NCBI GenBank assembly: GCA_013368445.1
Contig: JAACJO010000003.1
Span: 372,001 to 436,000 of the forward strand
From: Leucocoprinus leucothites
Lineage: Eukaryota > Basidiomycota > Agaricomycetes > Agaricales > Agaricaceae
DNA length: 64,000 nt
Direction: 5' to 3'
Part shown: one piece after another, positions 1-10,175 of the stretch
Layout: the number at the start of each line of letters is the position of its first letter
Numbering within the stretch: position 1 is the first letter of the stretch
Notes under the pieces: generated by a model
Databases searched by the model: none
What the model was told of the DNA's origin: nothing
What the model saw: the letters and a program-made list of their open reading frames with translations, nothing else
Position numbers and translations under genes: made by a program

Positions 1-271
1 TTGTACTGGGCAACTGCGAGCACTTGCAGAATCTAAGAAATACGCCATTAGCGTCTTGCAATCAAAGAGTAAAACTGGCGGCAAGAGAGAGACACACCAA
101 TGGAACGATGATACCCTTCTTTGCCTTCCATCACTCACGCCTATGTACACTGCGTAGGTTTTTGAGAAACGAGGCAAACGATCACTGCCAGTGCGTCTTG
201 GGACATGCTCGGTGATGTGTTGAGAAGCTGCTTGGCGGTGCCGCAAAGAGTGATTTGATCGTAGGCTGGAG

Positions 272-398
272 CAGACTCCTTCCCAGTCCCTCTAGCGCCC
301 GGTAGCCCTGGGGGGCCGAGCAAAACATGCACAAAGCTATCACAAACAAACAAGGATAAGAGCCCGACCGAGCGCAGCGAGGGACTGGCAAATAATGT
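272..398 (+). repeat. Foldback-family core, CpG-rich copy
   Basis: This segment is nearly identical to the reverse complement of 17539-17664, the spacer of the foldback element at 17.4-17.8 kb. It keeps seven CpG sites, six of which are CpA or TpG in the other copy. Related segments occur at 11.2-11.5 kb and 17.8 kb. No gene is visible in the first 2.5 kb; short open frames here overlap the repeat. Confidence 0.75.
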
Positions 399-406
399 CG
401 GGCTCG

Positions 407-441
407 ACCAGAAGGAAAAGAAAATCTCGGATCCGAATAAG
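407..441 (+). repeat. Left arm of a dispersed inverted repeat (partner 1702-1735)
   Basis: The reverse complement matches 1702-1735 at roughly 31 of 35 positions, so the pair brackets about 1.3 kb. The sequence beyond the partner (about 1752-1790) resembles the arm of the foldback element at 17665-17787. The pair may mark the ends of a larger non-autonomous member of that family, but no target duplication was found. Confidence 0.5.
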
Positions 442-1701
442 ACAGGGTCCGATTTCATCCTATTATGGTCAAGACAAAGGGTTGGCATCAGTGGACTCGG
501 CGGCCATCCGGCCATTCTTTCGGTAAGTTTCTGCCTCGGACTCAAGTGCATCAAGCCTCGGGCGCATCAAGTCCCCCCTTATCCCGCCTCTACCAATCCT
601 CCAATATAGGATCTCCTGATTTGCGAGATTGCCAAGATCCTGTAAATAAATACATATCTGTACTGAAACCATCACAACATGATAAGTACTTGAAAATACA
701 GTATTACAGTTAAAAAGTGATGATATCAATGACACAATGGTAAACTATATCCAGCGTATGGTAAGTTAGACCAGGGCTTCATTGAATAAGTACCAAGGAT
801 CGTGTAGCAGATACTACACTGTGACTGTGTTGATCTGAGTTTCGGATTGAACCTCTGGTCCCAACAATCAGTGGTTGAAGCTTGTACATGGTGATTTTTT
901 CGAAAATGTGAGCAAAAATGCGATGATGACTGACTCGACTCAATGAAAAATACACAGGTTAGGTATATTGTCTTGCATTTCATTTCTTCTCTAGATTCTC
1001 TCTTGTTCTTGTTTCCTTTGGTAGCATAGCGTTGCCTTCGTGGGTACATCATGTTTAGTTAGAGTGCAGGACTGTGCTTCGGGAGTGATGTGCCACCCTT
1101 GGTTTTTATTGGCCATTGGGTGGTCAGCCTGGGAGCAAGAGTGTCACCCACTACTTTAAACACATAAATATTGTATCGTCCTGATATTTTATGTAACAAT
1201 GAATCAGGTGAAAAGTTCACTGCACATCCTTGGACTATCATACTGTTTGTTTTTATTTCTGAGGTAGTAATATGACTATCATCTCCAATAGTCATGTTTG
1301 TAAAACAATATGAAATTAGAGAAACGGAGAATATGGCTCAACCACTCCAACTTAGGCCTTCTTTAATGGGTATTAAGCCTCGGGTGATAGTACACATAAG
1401 GAGGGAGTGCTTAGCCAGTAGAGATAAGAGACGAAGACATAAGGTTTTATTAGATCAATGATACACCTACGTGGCTTTTACAGTTTGTATTAGCTGCATT
1501 TGGAATGGGCGACCATCATCACTGGTCCCGTTGACTACATACAATGCTAAGAAACTTTTATTATTACGCACTCGACACAGTGGACACAAGAAACCTCCAG
1601 GGTGCGGTGGGCGCAGGAAGATGGCGGTATAGGGTGCTCCAGGCTGGTGGTCTGCTCCACCACCCGGGAGGCCATCAAATCGGTTTCTTAACCAGCCAGG
1701 C

Positions 1702-1735
1702 CTTATTCGGGACCGAGGTTTTCTTTTCTTTCTGG
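1702..1735 (-). repeat. Right arm of the dispersed inverted repeat
   Basis: Inverted partner of 407-441. The following bases to about 1790 resemble the terminal arm of the foldback element at 17665-17787, sharing the stretch GTCCTTGTCTCACATCTC. Between the two arms (442-1701) no gene is recognised. From 1790 to 2530 only unsupported short open frames are present. Confidence 0.5.
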
Positions 1736-2535
1736 TACATCCCCAAATAATGTCCTTGTCTCACATCTCCACCGGTGACATAATCAAGGAAATCCAGGTT
1801 ATTTTGTGACATGCCCGTGACCACCATTTATCACTGCTGAGGACGGACGATGGAACAATTGTATAGCCTCATGCCTTCGTCAACAGTTCTAGACTGAGCT
1901 TGACACCTGCACAAATATACGTGTGCAGTGTGATTGAGATAAATGCCTGGGCTTTTGAGATGCAATCATTCAAAATACTACTACATGTATTCGAGTCGCA
2001 CAGGAATTTAAATAGACCTACTTAAGTCCCAAAAGCAAGACTGGGTTAAAATAAGTAATGGGTTGGTGAGAAACATGAAATATAGCATTCCACCAGACAA
2101 GCTATAAACCACCACAGAATAAAGTTGAAGATTGACAGCTCCCCATTGCGTATCCGTGAGTATATCCCTCCTGAGATCCTGAGTGCACAAATTTAAAAAA
2201 CCAAGAATATTTTGGTATAAAAGTCTTGAGATGAACATGTTCATGCTGAGAGTTTGCGATGTTCAGCATTATTGAGGCCTTCCAAACCTCAACCTGAGTC
2301 AGAATCAACCTTGATTTGGAGCGTGATTGTATCATGGGTTGAAAATTCAACTAGCAGCATATGATAGATAGAAGAAAAAAAGCACATTCACATTCTCCAC
2401 ATGAGGAGAGGGTGAGATACACTTGCTTAACACCTGTTCTCCCTGATGATCAATTGTGTTTTCTGATTCCTGTATGCCATAGTAGGCCCAGCTTACAACC
2501 GGGATTCTCACTCCCTTAGTAACATGATGGCTGGT

Positions 2536-3094
2536 TGTTAAGCGCGCAAACGCTACGGATAGGGAGCCGACGTCAAGGACCGGTTGGACAGAGGTGTGAC
2601 AGAGGTAAGGCAGGAGCCGGTTGTCGGACACGGGAGCGGGTCGTGGCCTCAACTTATGTGTTGTGCCGACTACTGACGCTTGACCCGGATTTCAGACAAT
2701 ATAAGAGAGCTGAGGACGAACAGAGAGTAGAGGAAAGTAGCGTATCGCTAAGTTGATTATCAGACTGAGGAAACCAAGTACAAAGTCGTGCTACTTATAT
2801 ACGATGCGGAATATAGGATCGGATAAGGAAAACAAACAAAGTAATAAACGGAGAAATAATCAAAGTGGAGTCCGCAAATTTTACAAGGCTAGAAGATATA
2901 AAATTTACTATTAAACGGTTGTCAGAAAATTTCGACAAGGCGGTATGAATTAATAACATGGAAGATGTCAGAATAAGTCCGAAGGCGAAAGACCGATAAA
3001 AACCGAAGTAACCGATATGTGAAAGCGGCTATGAGTTCATGAAAATAATACCAAGTTCAAACCGTCAGCCGTTCTTGAGGTCCGGCTCGTGACA
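2536..3094 (-). repeat. Ty3 3' LTR (in element sense)
   Basis: 559-bp long terminal repeat, reading TGTCACGAGCC at its start and TTAACA at its end in element sense. It appears identical to 10176-10734. It is preceded, in element sense, by the polypurine tract at 3095-3107 and followed by the target duplication CTGGT. Confidence 0.95.
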
Positions 3095-3107
3095 GTATTC
3101 CCCCCTT
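3095..3107 (-). promoter_or_regulatory. Polypurine tract of the Ty3 element
   Basis: On the minus strand the bases directly before the 3' LTR read AAGGGGGGAATAC, a purine run in the position expected for plus-strand DNA priming. It fixes the polarity of the element independently of the coding frames. Confidence 0.8.
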
Positions 3108-3126
3108 AGGGCTGAGCCCTCGAAGC

Positions 3127-3168
3127 CACGTGACTTGATCGTGGGAACCAATTCGAACTCCGTATAAA
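3127..3168 (+). promoter_or_regulatory. Putative promoter of the antisense gene (E-box, CCAAT, TATA)
   Basis: On the plus strand, in order: CACGTG at 3127-3132, CCAAT at 3148-3152 and TATAAA at 3163-3168, followed by an ATG at 3224 in a strong context (CTACCATGG). The arrangement resembles a compact polymerase II promoter lying just inside the LTR and pointing opposite to gag-pol. Its function is inferred from motif order and spacing only. Confidence 0.6.
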
Positions 3169-3223
3169 TTCCGCTCTGAGGGAAAAATTAAGCTTTCTCA
3201 CAACTTAATCCCCTTTATCTACC

Positions 3224-4478
3224 ATGGCGCCCAATTCCGCTACACAAGGATCCGACCCGATGTCTGATAGCGACCTCGAAAACGAACTTCGCAAGATGGA
3301 CGAGGAGGATGCTCGGAAGGCAGCCGAGGAAGAGGAGAGGAAGAAGAGAGAAGCTGAGGAAGCCGAAAAGAAGAAGCGCGAGGAGGCGGAACGGCAGAAG
3401 AGGAAAGAAGAGTTGCGGAGGAAGATGGCAGAGAAGAAACAGAGAGAGGCTGAGGAAGCTGAGAAAAAGAGGAAGGAGGCCGAGGAAGCGGAGCGGCTAC
3501 AAAAGGAAAAGGAGGAGGCCGAGCTGACGGAGCGGATTCGGCTCGAGGCCGAGAAGAAGGAGAAGGAAAGACAGGAAAAAGAGAAGGGGAAGGGAAAGAA
3601 GAGGGCAATGGAGGTAGAGGTCGAGATAGTGGAGAGTCCGGTGAAGAAAACGAAAACGACAGAAAATGCGAAGGCGGGGACTGGGGCTCGAAGGCCTCGT
3701 GCAAAACCGACGAGCGGGCCGGCTGATACGGCCAGGTTGACTCAACGGAGTGCGGCCGCTGGTCCCTCCAAGTATCAAATTACGGAGTTGGATGATCAAG
3801 ACGACGATCCGTTGTGGACGCCCGGCTCAGGTTTGGCCGGAGATGGAAGAGACGAGACCGCCGTTCTCCGAAAACGCGGAAACTATGACGCCAAGGGAGG
3901 GAAGATAAAGATGGGCGGAGACAACGAGTGCGGGCGGTGCTTGCGTCTGGGCAAGAACTGCACCGAGCAAAGTGACGCGTGAGTAGCTTCCGATTCCCTG
4001 GGTCGGCTGATCAACTGACAACATTCACAGCGGCAAGTATATGTGCGAGCCGTGCCACACTTCAAAACAGAAGTGTGCGGTTCCGACAGAGGCTGACAAA
4101 CAGTCTCATGAACAAACGTACGAACTAATTGTCGAACAGAGGAAGACCCGGGCCGTCCAAACGGCTATTCTCAAGGAGTTGAAGGGGATCCGGGCCGAGT
4201 TGGGAACTCGGCACTTGGCAATGGTGTCGAGTATCCGGTCCCAGACCAAGGTCGTGGATGGGCTGGCTAAGGACTTCGAGGAGTTCTACGACCGGCTTGT
4301 CCTTGATGACAAGGTGATGGACGACGAGGCGCACGAAAAGGCACGGGCGGAGTTGGACGCTAGATTGGCCGCTAAGAAGAACGTGCCCGAGACGTCGGAA
4401 GCTGGATCTGGGGATGAGGGAGAGGCTGGAGAGGAGGAGGATGAGGGAGAGAAGGAGGATGAGAGTGGGAGTAAGTAG
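3224..4478 (+). CDS. Antisense Zn2Cys6-like protein carried by the chromovirus
   Basis: Two exons, 3224-3978 and 4031-4478, joined over a 52-nt intron (GTGAGT...CACAG). They give 400 residues ending at TAG. The start has a strong initiation context. Residues ~20-135 are a Glu/Lys/Arg-rich predicted coiled coil. Basic patches follow (PVKKTK). Next come six cysteines at about 236, 239, 246, 257, 260 and 267, spaced C-X2-C-X6-C-X10-C-X2-C-X6-C, which fits the fungal Zn(II)2Cys6 binuclear cluster. The intron falls inside this motif, so only the spliced product contains it. A helical stretch and a Glu/Asp-rich tail end the protein. A DNA-binding role is inferred. It lies antisense to gag-pol between the chromodomain end (4786) and the 3' LTR, and no stop or frameshift is seen. 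A captured host regulator or a lineage-specific transposon gene are both possible. Confidence 0.8.
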
Positions 4479-4785
4479 GTCGTTTCGTCCATCCCGTTCC
4501 TCATGCTCGGCTCGCGTCGTCGTGAATCCGTTTTTTTTGTTGTCGCATATTTTACTTTTGCTCTTTGGACTTGTGTTTGAAATGGATGATATTTCTTGGG
4601 GCCAAGTGTGAGTAAAGAAAAAAGTCCGAAATAAGAGAAAAAAGACGAGAGGGAGATGAGGCTATTGGGTGTAAGCAAAAACAAAACGGTAAGTACGGAA
4701 GTGCAAAAAATTGTCTAAGTCCAAAAGAAAACGAGTGAGCCGGTATCATAAAACGGGTGAAGAAAATACGTAGCCGAGAGAAAGT

Positions 4786-7700
4786 CTAGGATAAAGGAAG
4801 TGGGCCAGGCTTGTCAGGATAAGCAGAATGGTAATCAAAAAGAAGTTCAGTCGCGTGTGTAAGCTCGGTAGCAGGTAACCATGAAGATTCTTCGTCAGTA
4901 TCTTCATATCCCAACCAGATGACCTTGTAGAGAAGTTTGCATGCGCGACGTCGATCGATCTTCGAGTCTACGATGCGGGCGATCTCGTACTCTGGCTCAC
5001 CGTCAATGACAACGGGAGCAGGAGCCGGTTCTGTGCGATCGGAAAATGGATTGGGTGTGGTCGGCTCAAGCATGGAAACGTGGAAGACAGGATGAACAGC
5101 GCGCATGGAATCTGGAAGGCGAAGGGTGAACGAGTGAGAGCCAGGTTGAGCGATAATTTCGTATGGACCGAGGTATTTTTCGGAAAGCTTTTTGGATGGA
5201 CGGGTAGTGCGGAAGAATTGAGCTTTCACGAAAACTTTCTGGCCGACTTTGAACTCTGGGGCTGGTAACCGACGTGCATCAGCGGTTCGTTGGTAGCGTT
5301 CTTGAGCAGTGGCTATTTCAGTTTTGAGAGTAGTGTGTAATTCGTCGAGATCGACTGCGAAGTCGCGTGCGCGAGCCGATGCGATATCGCGTTCAGGATG
5401 AACTGTAATGTTTGGGTGATAACCCTTGTTGGCGAAGAAGGGCGAAATTCCGGTGGTAGCACTGGGCGCGTTGTTGTATGCGAATTCTGCAAGTGGGAGT
5501 AGGTCGGACCAGTTGTTCTGCTGATAGTTGCAGTAAACGCGGAGGTACTGCTCTAGCGTTTGGTTAGTTCGTTCCGTCTGTCCGTCACCTTCAGGATGAT
5601 AGCCGGATGTGAAATGAAGGCGCATGTCCAGAGCCGTGCCGAGGGAACGGAAGAAGTGTGAGACGAACTCTGAACCGCGATCGGAAGTGACATGAGAAGG
5701 AACACCGTGCTTAGAGAATACGTGAATGACGAATAACCGTGCTAGTTCTGCGGAAGTGATAGTGTCGTGGGTCGGAATGAATACAGCCTGTTTGGAGAGT
5801 CGGTCGACGATAACGAGGATGGTGTCAAAGCCAGAGGAAGAAGGGAGTTTCTCGATAAAATCCATTGAAATCGAATTCCAAGGGCGTTCAGGAATGGGGA
5901 GTTGCTTGAGGTTACCGTATGGCTTGTGGCGCTGAGACTTGGATCGCATACAGGTAACGCAGGATTTACAGAAAGCCTTGACCTGAGATCGGATATCAGG
6001 CCAGGTGTACTCGCGTCGGATGAGTTCGAGGGTCTTGTTCTGACCGAAATGGCCAGAAAGGACGTGATCGTGTTTGTATTGTAGAACTCTGAGTCTAAGA
6101 TTGTTGACGTCGGGTACATAGATCCTGTCGTCGAGCCGAAGGAAACCAGCGGAATCAACTGACCAGCGGCCTTCGGGATGAGTGATGTGAGCGGATGCGA
6201 TCGGGTCTTGAGGGAGCGAAGTAAGGATATCAGAATGAAGTTTCTCGAGATCTAGTATGGTGGCAGCGCGAAGGGAAGGAGTTGAAAAATAAGTAGCTCG
6301 AACTGAAGCCGATAACTGTTCATGCGAAAATACAGGACGGAAATTATGAGGATTGACCGAAGCGTAGCCATTATTCCCCCCTTTAGGGTAGACGTCCCAT
6401 CGTCTAGTGAGAGCGTCAGGCTTGGTTCCGAGTCGGCCGGGTCGGAAACGGATGATGAGGTTGAACTGTGATATGAACTCAGACCAACGAGCCTGTCGAC
6501 GAGTTAGGATCTTCGTAGTGCAGAAGTATTCCAGGTTCTTGTGATCGGTAACAACGTCAATAGGAAGTGGGGCTCCTTCAAGGTAATGCCGCCAGGTGCG
6601 GAAAGCCTCGAAGATAGCAAGGAGCTCTTTGTCGTGAGTGTCATAGTTTAACTCGGCCGTGTTGAAGGTGCGGGAATGGAACGCAATCGGGTGGACTTCG
6701 TTGTCGTCCGCGACAATGGAAAGGATGGCAGCAAGTGCATAATCGGAAGCATCAGTCTCAATGATGATCTGGGCGTCGGGTATCCAGTGAGTGAGTATAG
6801 GAGCAGTGGTGAACGCTTCTTTGAGGGAGTTAAAGGCTTCGCGACACCGTTCGTCGAAATTCCACTTAGATGCTTTTCGGGTGAGGCGCGTAAGCGGGAC
6901 GACGATATCGGAATAGTTGTAAATGAAGCGTCGATAGAAATTGGCGAAACCGAGAAAAGACTGGATGTCTTTGACTTTCTTCGGTTCAGGCCACTCCTGG
7001 ATGATTTTGATTTTGTCTTCCGACATTTTGAGACCGGCTGGTGAAAGGATATACCCGAGGTATTCGACAGAATCGGAATGGAACTCGCATTTTTCCGCTT
7101 TAGCATATAGGCCATGCTTGCGGAGCCGCTTGAGGACGTCTCGAACTTGTTTCTTGTGTGTGTCGAGGTCGTCAGAGTAGATGAGGATGTCGTCGAGATA
7201 GACTGTGACGCAGACGTCGAGGAGGTCGGAAAAGATGTCGTTCATGAACCGCTGGAAAGCTGCGGGTGCGTTGGTGAGTCCGAAAGGCATAACCAGCCAT
7301 TCAAAGGATCCATAGCGGGTCCTGAAAGCCGTTTTCCATTCGTCTCCTTCAGCGATCCGAACGAGGTGATAAGCGTGTCGAAGGTCTATCTTGGTGTAGA
7401 TGCGGGCTTTGCGAGGAGAGTCGAGTAGGTCAGAGATGAGCGGGAGCGGGTAGCGATCCTTCTTGGTGATGCGATTGAGGCCGCGGAAATCGACACAAAG
7501 TCGTAATGAACCGTCTTTCTTCCGAACGAAGAGAACGGGTGCGCCGTGAGGCGAAGAAGTGGGGCGGATAAAACCAATAGATACGTGTTCGTCGATAAAT
7601 TCGCGGAGCGACTCAAGCTCGGATGGAGATAATGAATAGATAGTGCCAATGGGAGGTTGAGCACCCTCTTCAATATTGATTTTGAGATCGTAAGGGCGAT

Positions 7701-8556
7701 GCGGTGCAAGGCTGTCAGCACGAGCTTTGCTGAACACATCGGCGAATTCATGATATTCGTCGGGCACTTTAGAAAGGTCAATTGACTCGTCGGAAACCCG
7801 AGCCGAATTGGCGGAAGCGGAAGGCGAGCTGAGATTGAGGCGGAAGTTTACTGAACCAGGAAGGCGCGAAGCGCGAATGTATGCAGCAGCGTTGATGATA
7901 GAAATGCGAGGAGCTGTTGCAATACCAGGAGTAGACATAGAAGTCCCAGAGGATGGTGAATTCAGAGGAGGAGTGTCAGCCGTCGTACTAGGAGCGGGTG
8001 ACGATGTAGGAGCCGCTATGGGAGCGGATGCGACGCGGGCAGAAGGGGCAAGATTATCCTGCAAATGCGATCGGAAAGATATACTGCTCGAAACCCAGTC
8101 AATCAACGGATTGTAGCGGGTGAGCCAGTTGTGTCCAAGTACCACAGAGCAGGAAGAATCAAGCCGAGTGACGTAGAAGTCAATAGTCATAGATTCACCG
8201 GTAGAGAATGTAACAGGCAGATTCACAAGTTCAGTAATGTAACTATTCGACGATCCGTCAAATAGGCGAAGCTCGATAGGAGGTAAGGGCGAAGTCGGAA
8301 GAGAGTGAGTGCGGACGAAATCAGAATCTATGAAGCAATGAGTCGAGCCGGAATCAACGAGAGCACAAAACGGTATCCGTTGGATATTATCGGATGAGCA
8401 AATGAGAGAAGAAGTGAGGGAAGCGATAAGAGAATTTGGGTCGGAAAGAGCGGACGCATTGAGGCGGAGGAGACTCTCTGGTGCACAGATGAGCTCAACG
8501 CGACCCCCAGTCTGTGCAGAGTCCTGAGGGTCGCCCTCTATTTTTCCGGACTCTTT
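4786..8556 (-). CDS. Ty3 chromovirus Pol (protease-RT-RNase H-integrase-chromodomain)
   Basis: The pol frame is open from 8556 to the stop at 4786, about 1256 codons. It contains a retropepsin with ALVDSGSTH (Asp about residue 68), a reverse transcriptase with VYLDD (about residue 453), and RNase H with the ETDASD and TDHKNLEYF blocks. The integrase has an HHCC zinc region (HVLSGHFG...CKSCVTCM) and a DDE core (SMDF, TSDRGSEF, GQTERTNQTLE). The C-terminal chromodomain contains YEIARIVDSK and YKVIWLGYEDTDEESSW. The order and chromodomain place it among Ty3/gypsy chromoviruses, whose chromodomain can steer integration to marked chromatin. No ATG is needed if pol is reached by a -1 shift from gag; its frame overlaps the gag frame by only 19 nt. 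The frame is intact, so the enzymes could be functional. Confidence 0.95.
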   Translation of the reverse strand, partial: KESGKIEGDPQDSAQTGGRVELICAPESLLRLNASALSDPNSLIASLTSSLICSSDNIQRIPFCALVDSGSTHCFIDSDFVRTHSLPTSPLPPIELRLFDGSSNSYITELVNLPVTFSTGESMTIDFYVTRLDSSCSVVLGHNWLTRYNPLIDWVSSSISFRSHLQDNLAPSARVASAPIAAPTSSPAPSTTADTPPLNSPSSGTSMSTPGIATAPRISIINAAAYIRASRLPGSVNFRLNLSSPSASANSARVSDESIDLSKVPDEYHEFADVFSKARADSLAPHRPYDLKINIEEGAQPPIGTIYSLSPSELESLREFIDEHVSIGFIRPTSSPHGAPVLFVRKKDGSLRLCVDFRGLNRITKKDRYPLPLISDLLDSPRKARIYTKIDLRHAYHLVRIAEGDEWKTAFRTRYGSFEWLVMPFGLTNAPAAFQRFMNDIFSDLLDVCVTVYLDDILIYSDDLDTHKKQVRDVLKRLRKHGLYAKAEKCEFHSDSVEYLGYILSPAGLKMSEDKIKIIQEWPEPKKVKDIQSFLGFANFYRRFIYNYSDIVVPLTRLTRKASKWNFDERCREAFNSLKEAFTTAPILTHWIPDAQIIIETDASDYALAAILSIVADDNEVHPIAFHSRTFNTAELNYDTHDKELLAIFEAFRTWRHYLEGAPLPIDVVTDHKNLEYFCTTKILTRRQARWSEFISQFNLIIRFRPGRLGTKPDALTRRWDVYPKGGNNGYASVNPHNFRPVFSHEQLSASVRATYFSTPSLRAATILDLEKLHSDILTSLPQDPIASAHITHPEGRWSVDSAGFLRLDDRIYVPDVNNLRLRVLQYKHDHVLSGHFGQNKTLELIRREYTWPDIRSQVKAFCKSCVTCMRSKSQRHKPYGNLKQLPIPERPWNSISMDFIEKLPSSSGFDTILVIVDRLSKQAVFIPTHDTITSAELARLFVIHVFSKHGVPSHVTSDRGSEFVSHFFRSLGTALDMRLHFTSGYHPEGDGQTERTNQTLEQYLRVYCNYQQNNWSDLLPLAEFAYNNAPSATTGISPFFANKGYHPNITVHPERDIASARARDFAVDLDELHTTLKTEIATAQERYQRTADARRLPAPEFKVGQKVFVKAQFFRTTRPSKKLSEKYLGPYEIIAQPGSHSFTLRLPDSMRAVHPVFHVSMLEPTTPNPFSDRTEPAPAPVVIDGEPEYEIARIVDSKIDRRRACKLLYKVIWLGYEDTDEESSWLPATELTHATELLFDYHSAYPDKPGPLPLS
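8538..8556 (-). promoter_or_regulatory. Candidate -1 frameshift window at the gag-pol junction
   Basis: The zinc-knuckle gag frame stops at TAG 8540-8538. The pol frame, one base back, opens only after a TGA at 8559-8557. The 19-nt overlap contains GGAAAAATAG, where tRNAs on GAA AAA could re-pair as GGA AAA. This would make a Gag-Pol fusion. The heptamer is not a canonical X XXY YYZ site, so the assignment is tentative. Confidence 0.45.
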
Positions 8557-10128
8557 TCAGAGTCCTTGGACGGAGCCGCTTCGACTTTGCGGATCTTGGC
8601 CCGATTTTGTTTCTTGTGGCAATTCTCGACCTTGTGGCCTTTGCCACCGCAGAATAGACAGAGATCTTCGTCGAGGCGTCGTTTCCGCTCCTCGGGTGTC
8701 AGTTTGCCATTTTGGCCGAGTTTACTAGATAGGTCGAATTTCGGCGTAGGGCGTTGGGTACTGGATGTGGATGGAGCGGGGTGTTGGATTTGGTAGTCGG
8801 GGCCTGCGACTGATTACGGTTGCTGTTGTTGTTGCTGTTACTGTTGTTGCCTCCTCGATTGTTGTTGTTGTTGTTGTTGCCAGGTTGAGACTGGCCGCGT
8901 GACGGATTCGGGTTGGAAGGATTGGAGGTCGAGGGCTTGTTGGGCTGCTTCCGATTCAGAGAATCGGCAGCATCCTTCTCTGCAGCGCGGGCACGAACAC
9001 GTTCACGGTCACGCTCCCAGTAGCGTCCGTCGTAAACGATGGCCAAGCGATGCATTTCCTCGAAAGTAGTGGGTTTACCCTGCTCACGGGTACTGAGAGG
9101 GTCTTGGATGCGGTTCGGAAGTCCCTTGTAGTAACGATGGCAGAGGACCTCGTCGTTCCAACCGAGTTGAGAGGCGTGTTTGAGGAACTCGACGTTGAAA
9201 GTGGCGATTTTATCACCCGGTTTCATGCGAAGGGTATCAAGCATCTCGGCTGCTTCTCCCTTTGGGTTGGCAATGCCAAAATGCGTACGGAGCTCGCGGA
9301 CAAATGCATTCCAATCGTCGAACCAGTCATGGAAGACACCCTGTTCTTCCTGAGTGAGGCCGACCTCGAACCAGTCAAGCGCAACACCGGTGAGGTAGGT
9401 CATGGCAAAATCGACTTTCTGATTGTCGTGCTGGAACTGTGTGGGGTTGGCTCGGAAATATAGACGGCATTGGATTAGGAAAGTGTTGAGTTTTTCGGGG
9501 TCAGAGCCGCTAAAAGTGTCTGGGAGGCGAGCCTTATTGGTGCGAGTCTGGTTGGCTTGTGCAGCTGCTTGGTGATCAAGATTGTCAGCGAGCCTACCCA
9601 AGGCCTCGGCTAGACGATCATTGTTTGGATCCTGTCGGGAGCTCGGGGATGAGGTACCCGTCGAGGAGGAAGAGGCTCATCGTCGGAGGAGTGGGAAGGA
9701 TCTTCAGGATCATTGTCGTCGGGGTCACCAGGACCACCGGGGGAGCCGTTATAGATGGGTTCATCGTCTTCATCATCGCCGTCGTGGCCCATAGATTGAT
9801 TATCGGCGTAGTCTGGACCATCAGAGTCACCCGGTTCCGAGGGATCGGATGGATTTCTGTCAGATGGCAGACCGCCAGGTGGGGCAGGAGTTCTGGGAGA
9901 ACGGATATTTCGAAAACGACGAGGAGGCGGTGGAGGAGAACTAGCAGATCGAGGAGTTTCTGGGAGATTGGGATTAAGACGACGTGAACGACGAGCGCGG
10001 ATACTGATACGAGAATTGTCGTCGGTCAGACGAGAAGAGCTTGGGACAGGAGGAGGAGTGTGAGAGCGTTTCCGCTCTGGTTGCGCAACGGTGGAGGTCT
10101 TGCCCTTGATAGTACGGGTGTTGACCAT
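8538..10128 (-). pseudogene. Ty3 Gag, spread over three frames
   Basis: Three successive minus-strand frames make up Gag. The N-terminal part (10128-9610) is acidic and Pro-rich, starting MVNTRTIKG. The middle part (open about 9680-8699) holds the capsid-like region with LNTFLIQCRLYFRANP and GVALDWFEVGL, followed by an Asn-rich repeat tract. The C-terminal part (about 8790-8538) holds the zinc knuckle CLFCGGKGHKVENC. Each hand-over is to the -1 frame: one between about 9680 and 9610, the other near a run of four G at about 8776-8790 (plus strand). Each is explained by one missing base. In a copy with identical LTRs this means very recent damage, a sequencing or assembly slip, or recoding. The protein would package RNA into virus-like particles. 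Confidence 0.75.
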
Positions 10129-10175
10129 GATAACAGAAGTGCGAGTGCGACAGTAGAATCTGAGTCTGATAATAC

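Noticed and set aside
3240..3704. A Ser/Pro-rich minus frame opposite the coiled-coil exon.
   Set aside because: It mirrors the Glu/Lys-rich codons of the antisense gene (GAG/AAG read backwards gives CTC/CTT), lies in the 3' untranslated part of the retrotransposon and has no start context.
6676..7428. Long plus-strand frames inside the pol gene.
   Set aside because: They are shadows of the reverse transcriptase and RNase H coding sequence, with no domain.
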